Assembly: GCA_016290415.1 (NCBI GenBank)
Contig: JAEETP010000006.1
Span: forward strand, 1 to 64,000
Source: Bacteroidales bacterium
GTDB lineage: Bacteria; Bacteroidota; Bacteroidia; Bacteroidales; UBA932
Direction: 5' to 3'
Length of the DNA: 64,000 bases
Part shown: positions 35,802-44,331 of the stretch, one piece after another
Layout of the letters: the number at the start of each line of letters is the position of its first letter
Numbering within the stretch: position 1 is the stretch's first letter
Position numbers and translations under genes: made by a program
The notes under the pieces: generated by a model
Told to the model about the DNA's origin: nothing
The model's input: only the letters and a program-made list of their open reading frames with translations
Database searches by the model: none

Positions 35802-37925
35802 ATGAAAAAGTATCTATTGGCTTTATTGGCAGTGCTTCCCATTTTGACAGCCTGCCCGCCCAAAGAGGTGTTGCCCACAAGCGTGACGCTTAACAAGACA
35901 ACCCTCACTTTGGTAGAGGGTGACAACTTCACTCTTCAGGCTCTTGTCAACCCTGCAGATGCCGTTAACAAGGAGGTTACCTGGTCATCAAGCGCAGATG
36001 CAGTTGCCACTGTGGACCAGACAGGTAAGGTTGTGGCAGTTAAAGAAGGCAAGGCTACTATCACTGCGACCAGCAAGGCCGCTACTTCGGTTAAGGGTAC
36101 CTGCGAGGTTACCGTGACCAAGAAAGCTATCCCTGTAGAGTCTGTTCAGCTTTCAGAGACAGGCCCGATAACCCTCAGCCTGGACGAGACCTTTACGGTC
36201 AGCGCCGTGATAACCCCCAGCAACGCTACTGACAACAACATTGTATGGTCTTCAGACGATGTCGAAGTGGCTACAGTGGATGCCAACGGTGTTATTACAG
36301 CCAAAGGCAAGGGTACTGCCAACATCACCGCAAAGGCTGGTGGCATTACCAGCGATGCTCTGGTTGTCACCGTCACAGTGCCGATGCCTATGTTTGCAAA
36401 GTATAAAGCTATCGAACTTCGCCAGGGCACGAATCTCACCGGAGTTACCGGTATCTGGGCATACTACGGAACCGAAGATGATTATGCCAACAGGGTAGAT
36501 ATGAAGTATAACGATGCGGAGGTTTCCTCTACCAACGAGGCTGTAATCAGGGTGGCAAAGCAAATCGCTTTCCCCGATCCCAACGATCCCACCAAACCGA
36601 TGGATCCCGACGACGAAGACTTCCTGATCAATGCCTATGCCGATGGTGTCGGTGAGGCTAAGATCATAATCGAAGATGTCAACGGCGCTAAACTTGAGAT
36701 TCCGGTTGTAGTAACCGCCAAACCCGAGATAACCCACGACTGGCTGCCCGGCAAGGAACTTGTTTCGACAAAAGACTTGTACAATGAGACCACTAAACTG
36801 GGATGGTTTGCTCAGTTTTGCGACATTACCCTTGGTGAAGGCTATGCCCCGGGCACTGAGTGCGTCCACTTCAGCAACTATAACGGAGTATCCGACTCAT
36901 CCAATTCAAATTATATTGTCGCTGCTTGCAAATTCCGTCCGGTTGATATCACCGACATTCCGAATCCCGCTCTGTTTATCCGTATCTATGTAAGCGATAC
37001 TACTGCTTTCAAATTTGACGGAGCTAACTCCCAGATGGAACTCACCAGTAGTGGTGATATGGATGGGCAGGAACTTAACTGGACTGGCGGACGTGTATTC
37101 AAGAACTGGTATTCCAAGGTCGATCAGGAAGGAAACAACAACATCAAGCGTCTGTTCGACTTCAGAAATGGCTGGAATACTATAGTTCTGCCTCTTGAGG
37201 ATTATGCCGAATATAACGACGGCGGTGGTAAATTATACCCGCATTCAGAAGGGGTGTTCAACGCATTCAAACCTACTAAAGTCTGCTATTTCAGATGGTA
37301 TACCAACCCGTTTGAATCCAATTTGATGGGTCACAATCTCGAAGTCGCAGTAGATCAGTTCCGTATTGTTGACTGGACCGAATATGCTTCGGTAGAAGAG
37401 AAGAACAAGGATATGTGGATGGAGAGCGGTACTGCAAATAACTGCGCAGACTATGAATTCAAGGCTACTCTGGATGGCCACGAAGGCGTATTCGGAGGAA
37501 AGGACGAGTTTATGGGCGGCGGTGCGATTTCCAATTACTGGCTGCGCGACTGGTCCGGTACCGGCCGCTGGGGGGCCCGCGAATGGTCTTTGCCTCCTTG
37601 CTGCAGCGAAGATGATCTGAAGATAACCTTCGATTTGTGGGTGGATGATCCCGAGTTCTTTAGTGCTCAAGATATGAGAATTGAGATTTGCTCCGGTTCA
37701 ACCAAGTATGATACTGACCACTATTCCTGGTCTTATCTGCCGAATCAGCTCAAGCTGCAGAAAGGATGGAACACTATAGAACACGAAATGGCAGGTATTG
37801 GTGCCGGAAAGGGTCTGAACCCCCGCAGTATGTATACCTTCCGTATAGTTTGGACTAATTCCGAAGGTGTAACGCCCGGTCGCCATTCGTACTATATCGA
37901 CGACGTCCGTATCGTTAAGAAATAA
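35802..37925 (+). CDS. Big2-domain surface lipoprotein with two beta modules
   Basis: Lipoprotein signal ending LTAC (Cys18), two bacterial Ig-like (Big2) domains (about 27-108 and 113-197; SSADAVATVDQTGKVVAVKEG and SSDDVEVATVDANGVITAKGKG are typical), then two copies of the locus-specific beta module (about 370-535 and 560-707), the first with IYVSDTTAFKFDG and FRNGWNTIVL, the second ending YYIDDVRIV. It is the last gene of the 19346-37925 operon, set off by a 51-nt AT-rich gap. Likely a surface glycan-binding protein. Confidence 0.8.
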   Translation: MKKYLLALLAVLPILTACPPKEVLPTSVTLNKTTLTLVEGDNFTLQALVNPADAVNKEVTWSSSADAVATVDQTGKVVAVKEGKATITATSKAATSVKGTCEVTVTKKAIPVESVQLSETGPITLSLDETFTVSAVITPSNATDNNIVWSSDDVEVATVDANGVITAKGKGTANITAKAGGITSDALVVTVTVPMPMFAKYKAIELRQGTNLTGVTGIWAYYGTEDDYANRVDMKYNDAEVSSTNEAVIRVAKQIAFPDPNDPTKPMDPDDEDFLINAYADGVGEAKIIIEDVNGAKLEIPVVVTAKPEITHDWLPGKELVSTKDLYNETTKLGWFAQFCDITLGEGYAPGTECVHFSNYNGVSDSSNSNYIVAACKFRPVDITDIPNPALFIRIYVSDTTAFKFDGANSQMELTSSGDMDGQELNWTGGRVFKNWYSKVDQEGNNNIKRLFDFRNGWNTIVLPLEDYAEYNDGGGKLYPHSEGVFNAFKPTKVCYFRWYTNPFESNLMGHNLEVAVDQFRIVDWTEYASVEEKNKDMWMESGTANNCADYEFKATLDGHEGVFGGKDEFMGGGAISNYWLRDWSGTGRWGAREWSLPPCCSEDDLKITFDLWVDDPEFFSAQDMRIEICSGSTKYDTDHYSWSYLPNQLKLQKGWNTIEHEMAGIGAGKGLNPRSMYTFRIVWTNSEGVTPGRHSYYIDDVRIVKK

Positions 37926-37944
37926 CAAGCGGTAACATTTTATT

Positions 37945-37976
37945 CAAAAAGAGCGGCCACGTGTCGCTCTTTTTTT
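37945..37976 (+). terminator. Intrinsic terminator of the 10-gene operon
   Basis: AAAAAGAGCG and CGCTCTTTTTTT flank a 9-nt loop, a stem followed by a run of seven T. It lies about 20 nt after the Big2 lipoprotein stop. Confidence 0.88.
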
Positions 37977-37985
37977 GTCCCGATC

Positions 37986-38016
37986 TTGGTAAAATGCTGG
38001 AGAAATTCTAAATTTG
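37986..38016 (+). promoter_or_regulatory. Promoter of the beta-helix/LacI/GH92 operon
   Basis: TTGG (37986-37989), a 19-nt spacer and a consensus -7 box TAAATTTG (38009-38016). Transcription would begin near 38022, at the edge of the LacI-type operator. Confidence 0.6.
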
Positions 38017-38021
38017 AACGA

Positions 38022-38041
38022 TTAGTCAATCGATTTATGAA
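38022..38041 (+). promoter_or_regulatory. LacI-type operator over the transcription and translation start
   Basis: The exact 14-mer TTAGTCAATCGATT (38022-38035) forms the left arm and CG centre; the right arm is degenerate and overlaps the ATG at 38037. The LacI gene is second in this operon, so this implies autoregulation. Confidence 0.72.
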
Positions 38042-39386
38042 AACAATCAACAAAATAGCGCTGCTGATGGTGATTGCGCTGGCTGCGCTCTCCTGTCAGA
38101 AGATTTATCCGGAGACAATTATCTACCAGGAGATACCAGTTGAGGTCCCCGTGGAAACCGAGGACGGGGACAAGGCTTTTGCATATTCCGTTCAAGCCTT
38201 TGACGTGTTACCTACCAACTCTGCGGCAGAGAATAAAGTGCGCCTGCAGAATGCCATTGACTGGGCTTCTGCCCGCGGTGCCGCACTTTGGGTGGAGCCT
38301 GTAGAGGGCGGTTATCCTGTTCAGAGCGGCATCGTCCTCAAGAAAAATGTCTCTCTGCTGGGAGTCCACGGCCCGACCGGCCGCGGCACAGTAAAAGACG
38401 GCAAGCCCACCGGCTCGCTGTTTGTGATTACCGACAAGACGCATCCGTTCATCACTGTGCAGAGCGCCTCGCAGATCAAGGGCTGTCAATTCTATTATCC
38501 CGAGCAGGGTTTCAACGACGCCAGCAAGATAGTGGAGTATCCCCCGACTATCCAAGTGTCTCAGGACCAGGCTGTGCACGGCGTCACACTTCAGAACCTG
38601 ACCTTCTACGGCAGCTACTTCTCAATGGACTTCAGGGCACAGAAAAATGCCCCCTGCGAGCAGATTCTGTTCGAACACTGCTACGGCTACCCCCTTGGAG
38701 GCCGGTTTATTGCCATAGATTATTGCTATGACATCCCCCGTATCCTGCACTGCCACGTAAATCCTGCGGTTATGCGGGAGTTCAAAGGTGATACAAATTA
38801 TATAACGAACGACTACGTGGTCAACCAAAGGACTTTTGCCTATACGATAGACCACACCGACAACGCTCAGGTGATGGATATTTTCACCTTTGCGACCTAT
38901 GGCGGCATCTATCTCGGGGCGAACACTTATGGCCAGCTGACCAATTTCAATTTTGACCAGGTCGGCATAGGCGTGTTCAAAGACGGAAACACGCCGTTCA
39001 ACCGTATCTGGGAGGTGGCGCAGGGTTCCATAATAGCCAGCGTCTCGCCCGACGGCAAGGTGGAGAATATCCATCCGTTCATAGTGCAGGGCCAGGGTCA
39101 GATTTCCATTACCAATGTCGACTGCTTCTGCGGAAGGGCCGCTGCCGTGACTCTGACAACCCAGGGCGTTTCCTACGATTTCCTCAAGGTTCAGGGCAAC
39201 AGCTGGGTAATCGTTACCGGCGTAAACTGCCGTATGCGCAACTATCAGTCGTCAATTCCTATCACGGTTGCCAACCCGCAGGCGCAGATCAGTTTCATCA
39301 ACTGCTCCAACAAAGACGGCAACCTGTTTACATTCCTTCGCACCGGCGAAAACCCCAACGACAAGGGCACTTACACCGTATTATAG
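38037..39386 (+). CDS. Right-handed beta-helix (pectate-lyase-like) lipoprotein
   Basis: The frame opens further upstream, but ATG 38037 gives a clean SPII signal (LAALSC, Cys18). After a Glu/Val-rich linker the protein reads FAYSVQAFDVLPTNSAAENKVRLQNAIDWA, the opening of pectate-lyase-3-type beta-helix proteins, and continues with helix rungs (ISITNVDCFCG, ITVANPQAQISFINCSN). No polysaccharide-lyase catalytic set is evident to me. It may bind or cleave a glycan at the cell surface. First gene of a three-gene operon. Confidence 0.72.
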   Translation: MKTINKIALLMVIALAALSCQKIYPETIIYQEIPVEVPVETEDGDKAFAYSVQAFDVLPTNSAAENKVRLQNAIDWASARGAALWVEPVEGGYPVQSGIVLKKNVSLLGVHGPTGRGTVKDGKPTGSLFVITDKTHPFITVQSASQIKGCQFYYPEQGFNDASKIVEYPPTIQVSQDQAVHGVTLQNLTFYGSYFSMDFRAQKNAPCEQILFEHCYGYPLGGRFIAIDYCYDIPRILHCHVNPAVMREFKGDTNYITNDYVVNQRTFAYTIDHTDNAQVMDIFTFATYGGIYLGANTYGQLTNFNFDQVGIGVFKDGNTPFNRIWEVAQGSIIASVSPDGKVENIHPFIVQGQGQISITNVDCFCGRAAAVTLTTQGVSYDFLKVQGNSWVIVTGVNCRMRNYQSSIPITVANPQAQISFINCSNKDGNLFTFLRTGENPNDKGTYTVL

Positions 39387-39395
39387 TTTACGCTT

Positions 39396-40385
39396 ATGAC
39401 ATCAATGCAAGACATAGCCCGCCGGCTTAATATATCCAGGAGCACTGTCTCGCTGGTGCTGAGCGGCAAATCTGACGGCCGCGTGAGCGAGGCCGTAAAA
39501 AAGAAAGTGCTGGAGACGGCCAAGGAGATGAACTACCACCTTAACGAACTGGCCCGCAGCCTGCGCGTGGGTTCGTCAAACCTTATCAGCGTGATAGTCA
39601 CCGACATCTCCAACGAGTTCTTCTCCCAGATGACCTTCCATATCCAGGAGGCGGCCAAAAAGGCCGGCTATCTGGTGCTCACCATCAACAGTAACGAAAA
39701 TGACGATGAGTTTGAGCAGATGGCCCGCATCCTGATCAGCAAGCAGGTAGACGGCATCATAGCCGTGCCTACGCCCGACGGCACCGACGCCCTGAAGATG
39801 ATTATAGACCAGAATGTGCCGCTGGTGACTGTGGACCGCTACTGCGAGGGCGTTGAGGCGGACTATGTGGGCGTGGACAACTATGAGGCATCCAAAAAGG
39901 CTATAGAAGAGTTGCTCTCCCAGGGGTTTAAGAATATCTGTATGATGCGTCTGGATTTGGATATCCCGCCTCTGAACGAACGTGAGCGGGGATACATAGA
40001 TGCAATGAAGGCCGCCGGTCAGGAAAAGCACATAGCCATACATCGCATACGCTTTGGCGAGGAGATGGAGAGGGATCTGATGGAACCCCTGAAGGATGTA
40101 CTTGCCACAGATGCCGTTTTCTTCTCTTCTCACCGTGTTTTCACCGAGGCGATGAAGGTGGTGGCACGTGTGGGAGGTGTCCCGGACCGGCAGTGCGTGC
40201 TATGCTTTGACGATGTCCGCCCCTATATGACCGGCGCGTCCGACATTCGCTATATAGAGCAGCCGATAGCCTCCATTGCCCAGAAATCCTTTGACCTGCT
40301 GCTGGCCAAGATGAAAGGTGACAAGCAGACAGGCAAATATGTTTTCCCTACCCGCAGCATAGACCGACAGTCGTTATTGAAATGA
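39396..40385 (+). CDS. LacI-family transcriptional regulator
   Basis: 329 residues: the N-terminal LacI HTH (SMQDIARRLNISRSTVSLVLSGK, about 3-25) and hinge (NELARSLRVGSSNLI), then a periplasmic-binding-protein-like effector domain (about 62-329). The operator-like 14-mer TTAGTCAATCGATT precedes this operon, the 10-gene operon and the third SusCD operon, so it likely regulates all three. The effector is probably a mannose-derived sugar or sugar phosphate. Its stop overlaps the GH92 start by 4 bp. Confidence 0.93.
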   Translation: MTSMQDIARRLNISRSTVSLVLSGKSDGRVSEAVKKKVLETAKEMNYHLNELARSLRVGSSNLISVIVTDISNEFFSQMTFHIQEAAKKAGYLVLTINSNENDDEFEQMARILISKQVDGIIAVPTPDGTDALKMIIDQNVPLVTVDRYCEGVEADYVGVDNYEASKKAIEELLSQGFKNICMMRLDLDIPPLNERERGYIDAMKAAGQEKHIAIHRIRFGEEMERDLMEPLKDVLATDAVFFSSHRVFTEAMKVVARVGGVPDRQCVLCFDDVRPYMTGASDIRYIEQPIASIAQKSFDLLLAKMKGDKQTGKYVFPTRSIDRQSLLK

Positions 40386-42556
40386 AAAAGATACTGATTC
40401 CGCTTTTGATGCTGGCCGCTCTGGCCTCTTGCAACCGTCCCTGCGGCAATGCCCTGGAGAATGTAGACACCAAAATTGGAGGAGTAGGCGTGCTCTTGCA
40501 GCCCACCCGCCCCACGGTGCAGCTTCCCAACCAGCTGATCCGCTGGTCGCCGGCCCGCGCCGACCTTCTGGACGACCGCGTGTGGGATTACCCGCTGACC
40601 CTGACCACTCACCGTCTGCAGAGTGTGTTCGGCTTCCTGCCCATCCTGAAAGAGGAGGGGGGGCGTCCCTGGCGCAGTGCCTGGCAGATTTATGACGGGG
40701 AGGTCACCACGCCCTACGAGTACAAATCCTGTCTAGAAGGGTGCGACATCCGCTTTGCTGCATCTAAGAAGAGCGGTATCATACAGATCAAGTTTGAGGG
40801 CCCCGGCCAGTTGAGGTTCCACTCTCTGCAGGGCCGCGGCAGCTTTGAACTTAAAGACGGTGTGCTTCGCGGCACCGAGCCTTTTGCCGGGATGACGGCC
40901 TTCACGTCGGTGGTTTTCAGTTGCCCCGTGACAGTGGCCGATTCCACCCCCGACGGCAAATACATCCTTCTGGATGTGCCTGAAAAGGAGGTTACCATCC
41001 GCTACGGCATTTCCTACATAGACTGTGACCAGGCTCTGGCCAACCTGCAGCAGGAAATCCCCACCGACAATTATGAGAAAGTGCGCGACGAGGCCCGTTC
41101 AGTTTGGGAAAAGACACTTGGCCGCATTGCCGTAAAGGGTGGCACCGATGCCCAGAGGAGGCTGTTCTACACCTCTTTCTGGCGCTGCTGCGAGCGTATG
41201 GTGGACATCAGCGAATACGGCCGCTATTATAGTGCTTTTGACCATAAGGTCCACGAGAGCGACAAGCCATTCTATGTTGATAACTGGCTGTGGGACACCT
41301 ATGTGGCACTGGAACCGCTGCAGACGATTCTTGACCCGGCAAAAGAAGAGGATAAACTGAACTCCTACGTGGAGATGTACAAACAGGGCGGCACTATGCC
41401 GTCTTTTGCTGTCGTTTGGGGCGACTGGCCCGCAATGACCGGCAACTTTGCCGCCGTATGGATGGCCGACAGCCGTGCCAAAGGGCTGAATTTTGACGTG
41501 GAGACGGCCTACGAGGGCATCCGGGCCAACTCCCTGGACGCAACGCTGCTTCCCTGGCGCAACGGCCCCAAATGCGAGCTGGACGACTTCTACAACGAGC
41601 ACGGCTGGTATCCCGCGCTGCATCCCGGCGAGCAGGAGACTGTAGAGGCTGTGTCTATGCCTTGGGAGAGGCGTCAGGCTGTGTCTCTGTCCACAGTATT
41701 CTCTTATGCTGACTGGGCCACCGCGCAGATTGCGCGCGAACTTGGCAAAGACGATGACGTGGCGCTGTTCCTTGACCGCGCTAAGTACTATCGCAACGTA
41801 TATCGTCCCGACAAAAAGATGCTCTGGCCCCGCGACAAGGAGGGCAACTGGATAGAAGGGGTGGACCCGCGCTATATGGACCGCGCGTATTACACAGAGA
41901 ATAATGCCTATACTTTCCAGTGGGACGTGAAGCACGATCTTGAGGGTCTGTTTGACCTGATGGGCGGCCGCGCCGCAGCAGAGAAGAATCTGGACGATCT
42001 GTTCCGTATTCAGCTGGATATGGCCAAGTTTGACTTTTTCAAGATTCTTCCCGACGCCACCGGTATGGTGGGGCAGTTTGCAATGGGCAACGAGCCCAGC
42101 TTCCATATCCCGTATATCTACAATTATCTGGGTGCTCCCTACAAGACCCAGAAGCGCATACATCAGCTCATTGACTGCCTGTTCTCCGACACTGTCTCCG
42201 GCATCCCCGGCGACGAGGACGGCGGCGGTATGAGCGCCTTTGTGGTGTTCTCTATGATGGGTTTCTTCCCCGTGACGCCCGGCGTGCCGGTATATGTAAT
42301 CGGCAGCCCGTTCTTTGAAGAGACAAGCATCACGCTCCCTTCGGGCAAGAAGTTCACCGTGAGGGCTCGCGGCTACTCTGCAGAGAACAAATACATCCAG
42401 AGCGCCAAGTTAAACGGCAAGCCGCTGGACCGCAGCTGGTTTACCCACGAAGAGCTTATGGCCGGCGGGGTTCTTGAATTAACAATGAGCCCCAAACCTA
42501 ACAAGGCCTGGGGCTCTGATAATCTTCCGCCTAGCAGCGTAGACTGGAAAAGATAG
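40382..42556 (+). CDS. GH92 alpha-mannosidase, lipoprotein
   Basis: 724 residues with SPII signal (LASC, Cys17). The N-terminal motif is divergent (NVDTKIGGVGVLLQPTRPTVQLP). The acid motif reads YTENNAYTFQW with Glu506 (ENN instead of EGN) and the base region is GDEDGGGMSAF (610-620), then SMMGFFPVTPG. Both catalytic regions are intact, but it is the most divergent of the four GH92 proteins and may have a different linkage preference. It is translationally coupled to the LacI gene. Confidence 0.9.
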   Translation: MKKILIPLLMLAALASCNRPCGNALENVDTKIGGVGVLLQPTRPTVQLPNQLIRWSPARADLLDDRVWDYPLTLTTHRLQSVFGFLPILKEEGGRPWRSAWQIYDGEVTTPYEYKSCLEGCDIRFAASKKSGIIQIKFEGPGQLRFHSLQGRGSFELKDGVLRGTEPFAGMTAFTSVVFSCPVTVADSTPDGKYILLDVPEKEVTIRYGISYIDCDQALANLQQEIPTDNYEKVRDEARSVWEKTLGRIAVKGGTDAQRRLFYTSFWRCCERMVDISEYGRYYSAFDHKVHESDKPFYVDNWLWDTYVALEPLQTILDPAKEEDKLNSYVEMYKQGGTMPSFAVVWGDWPAMTGNFAAVWMADSRAKGLNFDVETAYEGIRANSLDATLLPWRNGPKCELDDFYNEHGWYPALHPGEQETVEAVSMPWERRQAVSLSTVFSYADWATAQIARELGKDDDVALFLDRAKYYRNVYRPDKKMLWPRDKEGNWIEGVDPRYMDRAYYTENNAYTFQWDVKHDLEGLFDLMGGRAAAEKNLDDLFRIQLDMAKFDFFKILPDATGMVGQFAMGNEPSFHIPYIYNYLGAPYKTQKRIHQLIDCLFSDTVSGIPGDEDGGGMSAFVVFSMMGFFPVTPGVPVYVIGSPFFEETSITLPSGKKFTVRARGYSAENKYIQSAKLNGKPLDRSWFTHEELMAGGVLELTMSPKPNKAWGSDNLPPSSVDWKR

Positions 42557-42558
42557 CG

Positions 42559-44325
42559 CTAATCGTTGTAGATATAGATGTCCTTGAATTTGATAAGGAC
42601 GTCACCTTCTGTCTTGTTGTAGAACCTGAACCAGTTCACTGCATTCAGGTCGCAACTGCCCATATGTCCAGTGCGGTTCAAGTCCAGTACGATATCGTTC
42701 CAGCCGTTGTGGCAGTACTTGAGGAATGAGTTGGTGCCCCAGTGGAGTTCCTCCTCGTCAAATACGCCTGCGCTGCCTATTTCCAGCTGTCCATTTTGGT
42801 CTCTGAGGGCGGTGATGTCGCTGATATACATCTTGAAGTGCAAGTGTCCCTTTTCTAAGGTTGCACCAGTGTTGACGGGTGTCTTCAAACTCATCTGCAG
42901 GATGGAAAAGTCTGCGGCGGGGAATTGGGCACCGACACTCTTTTCATTGGCATTATAGCCAACCTTTGAGTGATAGTTGGGCGATGTTGCAGCAAGCCAT
43001 CCGTCAATATCGTTCAGATAGTGCAGGTAATGTTTGCCGGCTGAGATTTCGCCGTAATCCTCATAAACCACAATGTCATCTATGCCGATAGGGTATTCAT
43101 CCCAGTTGGGGGCCGCGCCGTCCATAATGATTCTCATCCAGTTTAGGCCTTCGGGATTCAAGGTGTAGCCTTCGCTTACGTTGGCATCCTTGAAAGCCAG
43201 GTCTATATAGTTCCATCCGGGCTGAAGGTTATTGGCAATGTCCCTGAAAGGCCAGGCTATTCTCTGCCTGTCCCCGCCGGCGCCGGCGTGGCTGAGTTCA
43301 ATGCGGCATTTGTCCGTCAGGGTGTTGGATGCAAACCTGTTCCGGATATGGTCGGCAACGTTGCGTCTCACTCCGCCGGCTTCCATAGTGGCATCGGGGT
43401 CAAGCCACAGCCAGAAAGCCAGGTGCCCGCGGCTGGCAGAGAAGATCCTTGCGTTTACGATGTCGGCACCGCGCACGATACGCACCCATTCGGCTCCGCC
43501 CTTGTTTACGGTGCGCTTGAACCAGCCATTGCCCTCTTTCTGTCCCTCGTGGGTAATGTCGCAGTTGGTTCCGTCCGCCTGGCTCCTGCGGGTCTGATAT
43601 GTGATCTCGTCGCAGTTGTCAAACGATACCGGGTCGCTCTTTGCAACCGGCTCCTCGGGAGTGTCGGGAAGGGTTGGTACGGGATCGGGTCCGGGCTCAT
43701 CCGATTTGACGGTCACGGTACAGGAAGCGCTGAAAGTGCCGGCAGATGCCGTTATGACGGCGGTGCCGTCGCCTACGGCTACGACATTCCCTTCCGAAAC
43801 GGTAGCAACGGAATTGTCAGAAGACTCCCATACAATTTCAGGGATGTCGGTGGCGTCTGCAGGAGAGAAAACCACTGTAAGTGTAGCTCCAACTCCCGGC
43901 TTGAGGCTGAGTTCTGTCCTGTCAAGTGCGATGCTTTCGAGCTGGGGCTCGGGTTCCGGCTCGGGCTCCGGTTCCGGCTCCGGCTCTGGTTCGGGTTCGG
44001 GTTCCGGCTTGTCGGATTTGACAGTTACTGTGCAGGAGTCACTGAACCCTCCGGCTTTGGCTGTGATTGTGGCGGTGCCGTCGGCAATTGCCGTCACCTT
44101 CCCGTCAGACACCGAGGCGACAGCAGTGTTGGACGACTGCCAGACGACCTCGGGAGGAGTCTTGAGGTCTGCCGGGATTAATGCCGCCTTGAGGGTAGCT
44201 TCCTGCCCCGGTTTGAGGTTCAACGAAGTTTGGTCAAGAACAATGTTCTCGAGCTTTGCTTCTTTAACGCATGACGCTGCCAGAAGCAGCGTCAGCGTAA
44301 AAACAATATGAAGTTTCTTCATCAT
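42559..44325 (-). CDS. Big2-domain surface lipoprotein with Pro-Glu linker
   Basis: 588 residues; SPII signal (LLAASC), a Big2 domain (about 26-105), a Pro-Glu repeat linker (about 106-128), a second Big2 domain (about 130-205), then two copies of the locus-specific beta module: one with HLAFWLWLDP, GWNYIDLAFKD and IDDIVVYEDY, one with HLHFKMYISD, GQLEIGSAG and NWFRFYNK. It is the last gene of the minus-strand SusCD operon, 6 bp after the previous gene. Probably a surface glycan-binding protein. Its end meets the GH92 stop 2 bp away with no terminator visible. Confidence 0.8.
   Translation of the reverse strand: MMKKLHIVFTLTLLLAASCVKEAKLENIVLDQTSLNLKPGQEATLKAALIPADLKTPPEVVWQSSNTAVASVSDGKVTAIADGTATITAKAGGFSDSCTVTVKSDKPEPEPEPEPEPEPEPEPEPEPQLESIALDRTELSLKPGVGATLTVVFSPADATDIPEIVWESSDNSVATVSEGNVVAVGDGTAVITASAGTFSASCTVTVKSDEPGPDPVPTLPDTPEEPVAKSDPVSFDNCDEITYQTRRSQADGTNCDITHEGQKEGNGWFKRTVNKGGAEWVRIVRGADIVNARIFSASRGHLAFWLWLDPDATMEAGGVRRNVADHIRNRFASNTLTDKCRIELSHAGAGGDRQRIAWPFRDIANNLQPGWNYIDLAFKDANVSEGYTLNPEGLNWMRIIMDGAAPNWDEYPIGIDDIVVYEDYGEISAGKHYLHYLNDIDGWLAATSPNYHSKVGYNANEKSVGAQFPAADFSILQMSLKTPVNTGATLEKGHLHFKMYISDITALRDQNGQLEIGSAGVFDEEELHWGTNSFLKYCHNGWNDIVLDLNRTGHMGSCDLNAVNWFRFYNKTEGDVLIKFKDIYIYND
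43943..44010 (-). repeat. Hexanucleotide repeat encoding a Pro-Glu linker
   Basis: About eleven imperfect 6-nt units encode (Pro-Glu)n between the two Big2 domains of the 588-residue lipoprotein. Gain or loss of units would keep the frame and change only the spacer length. Confidence 0.8.
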
Positions 44326-44331
44326 AAGAGA

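Noticed and set aside
38037..39386. Assignment as a pectate lyase
   Set aside because: The beta-helix opening is clear, but I could not find a lyase catalytic set, so only the fold is called.
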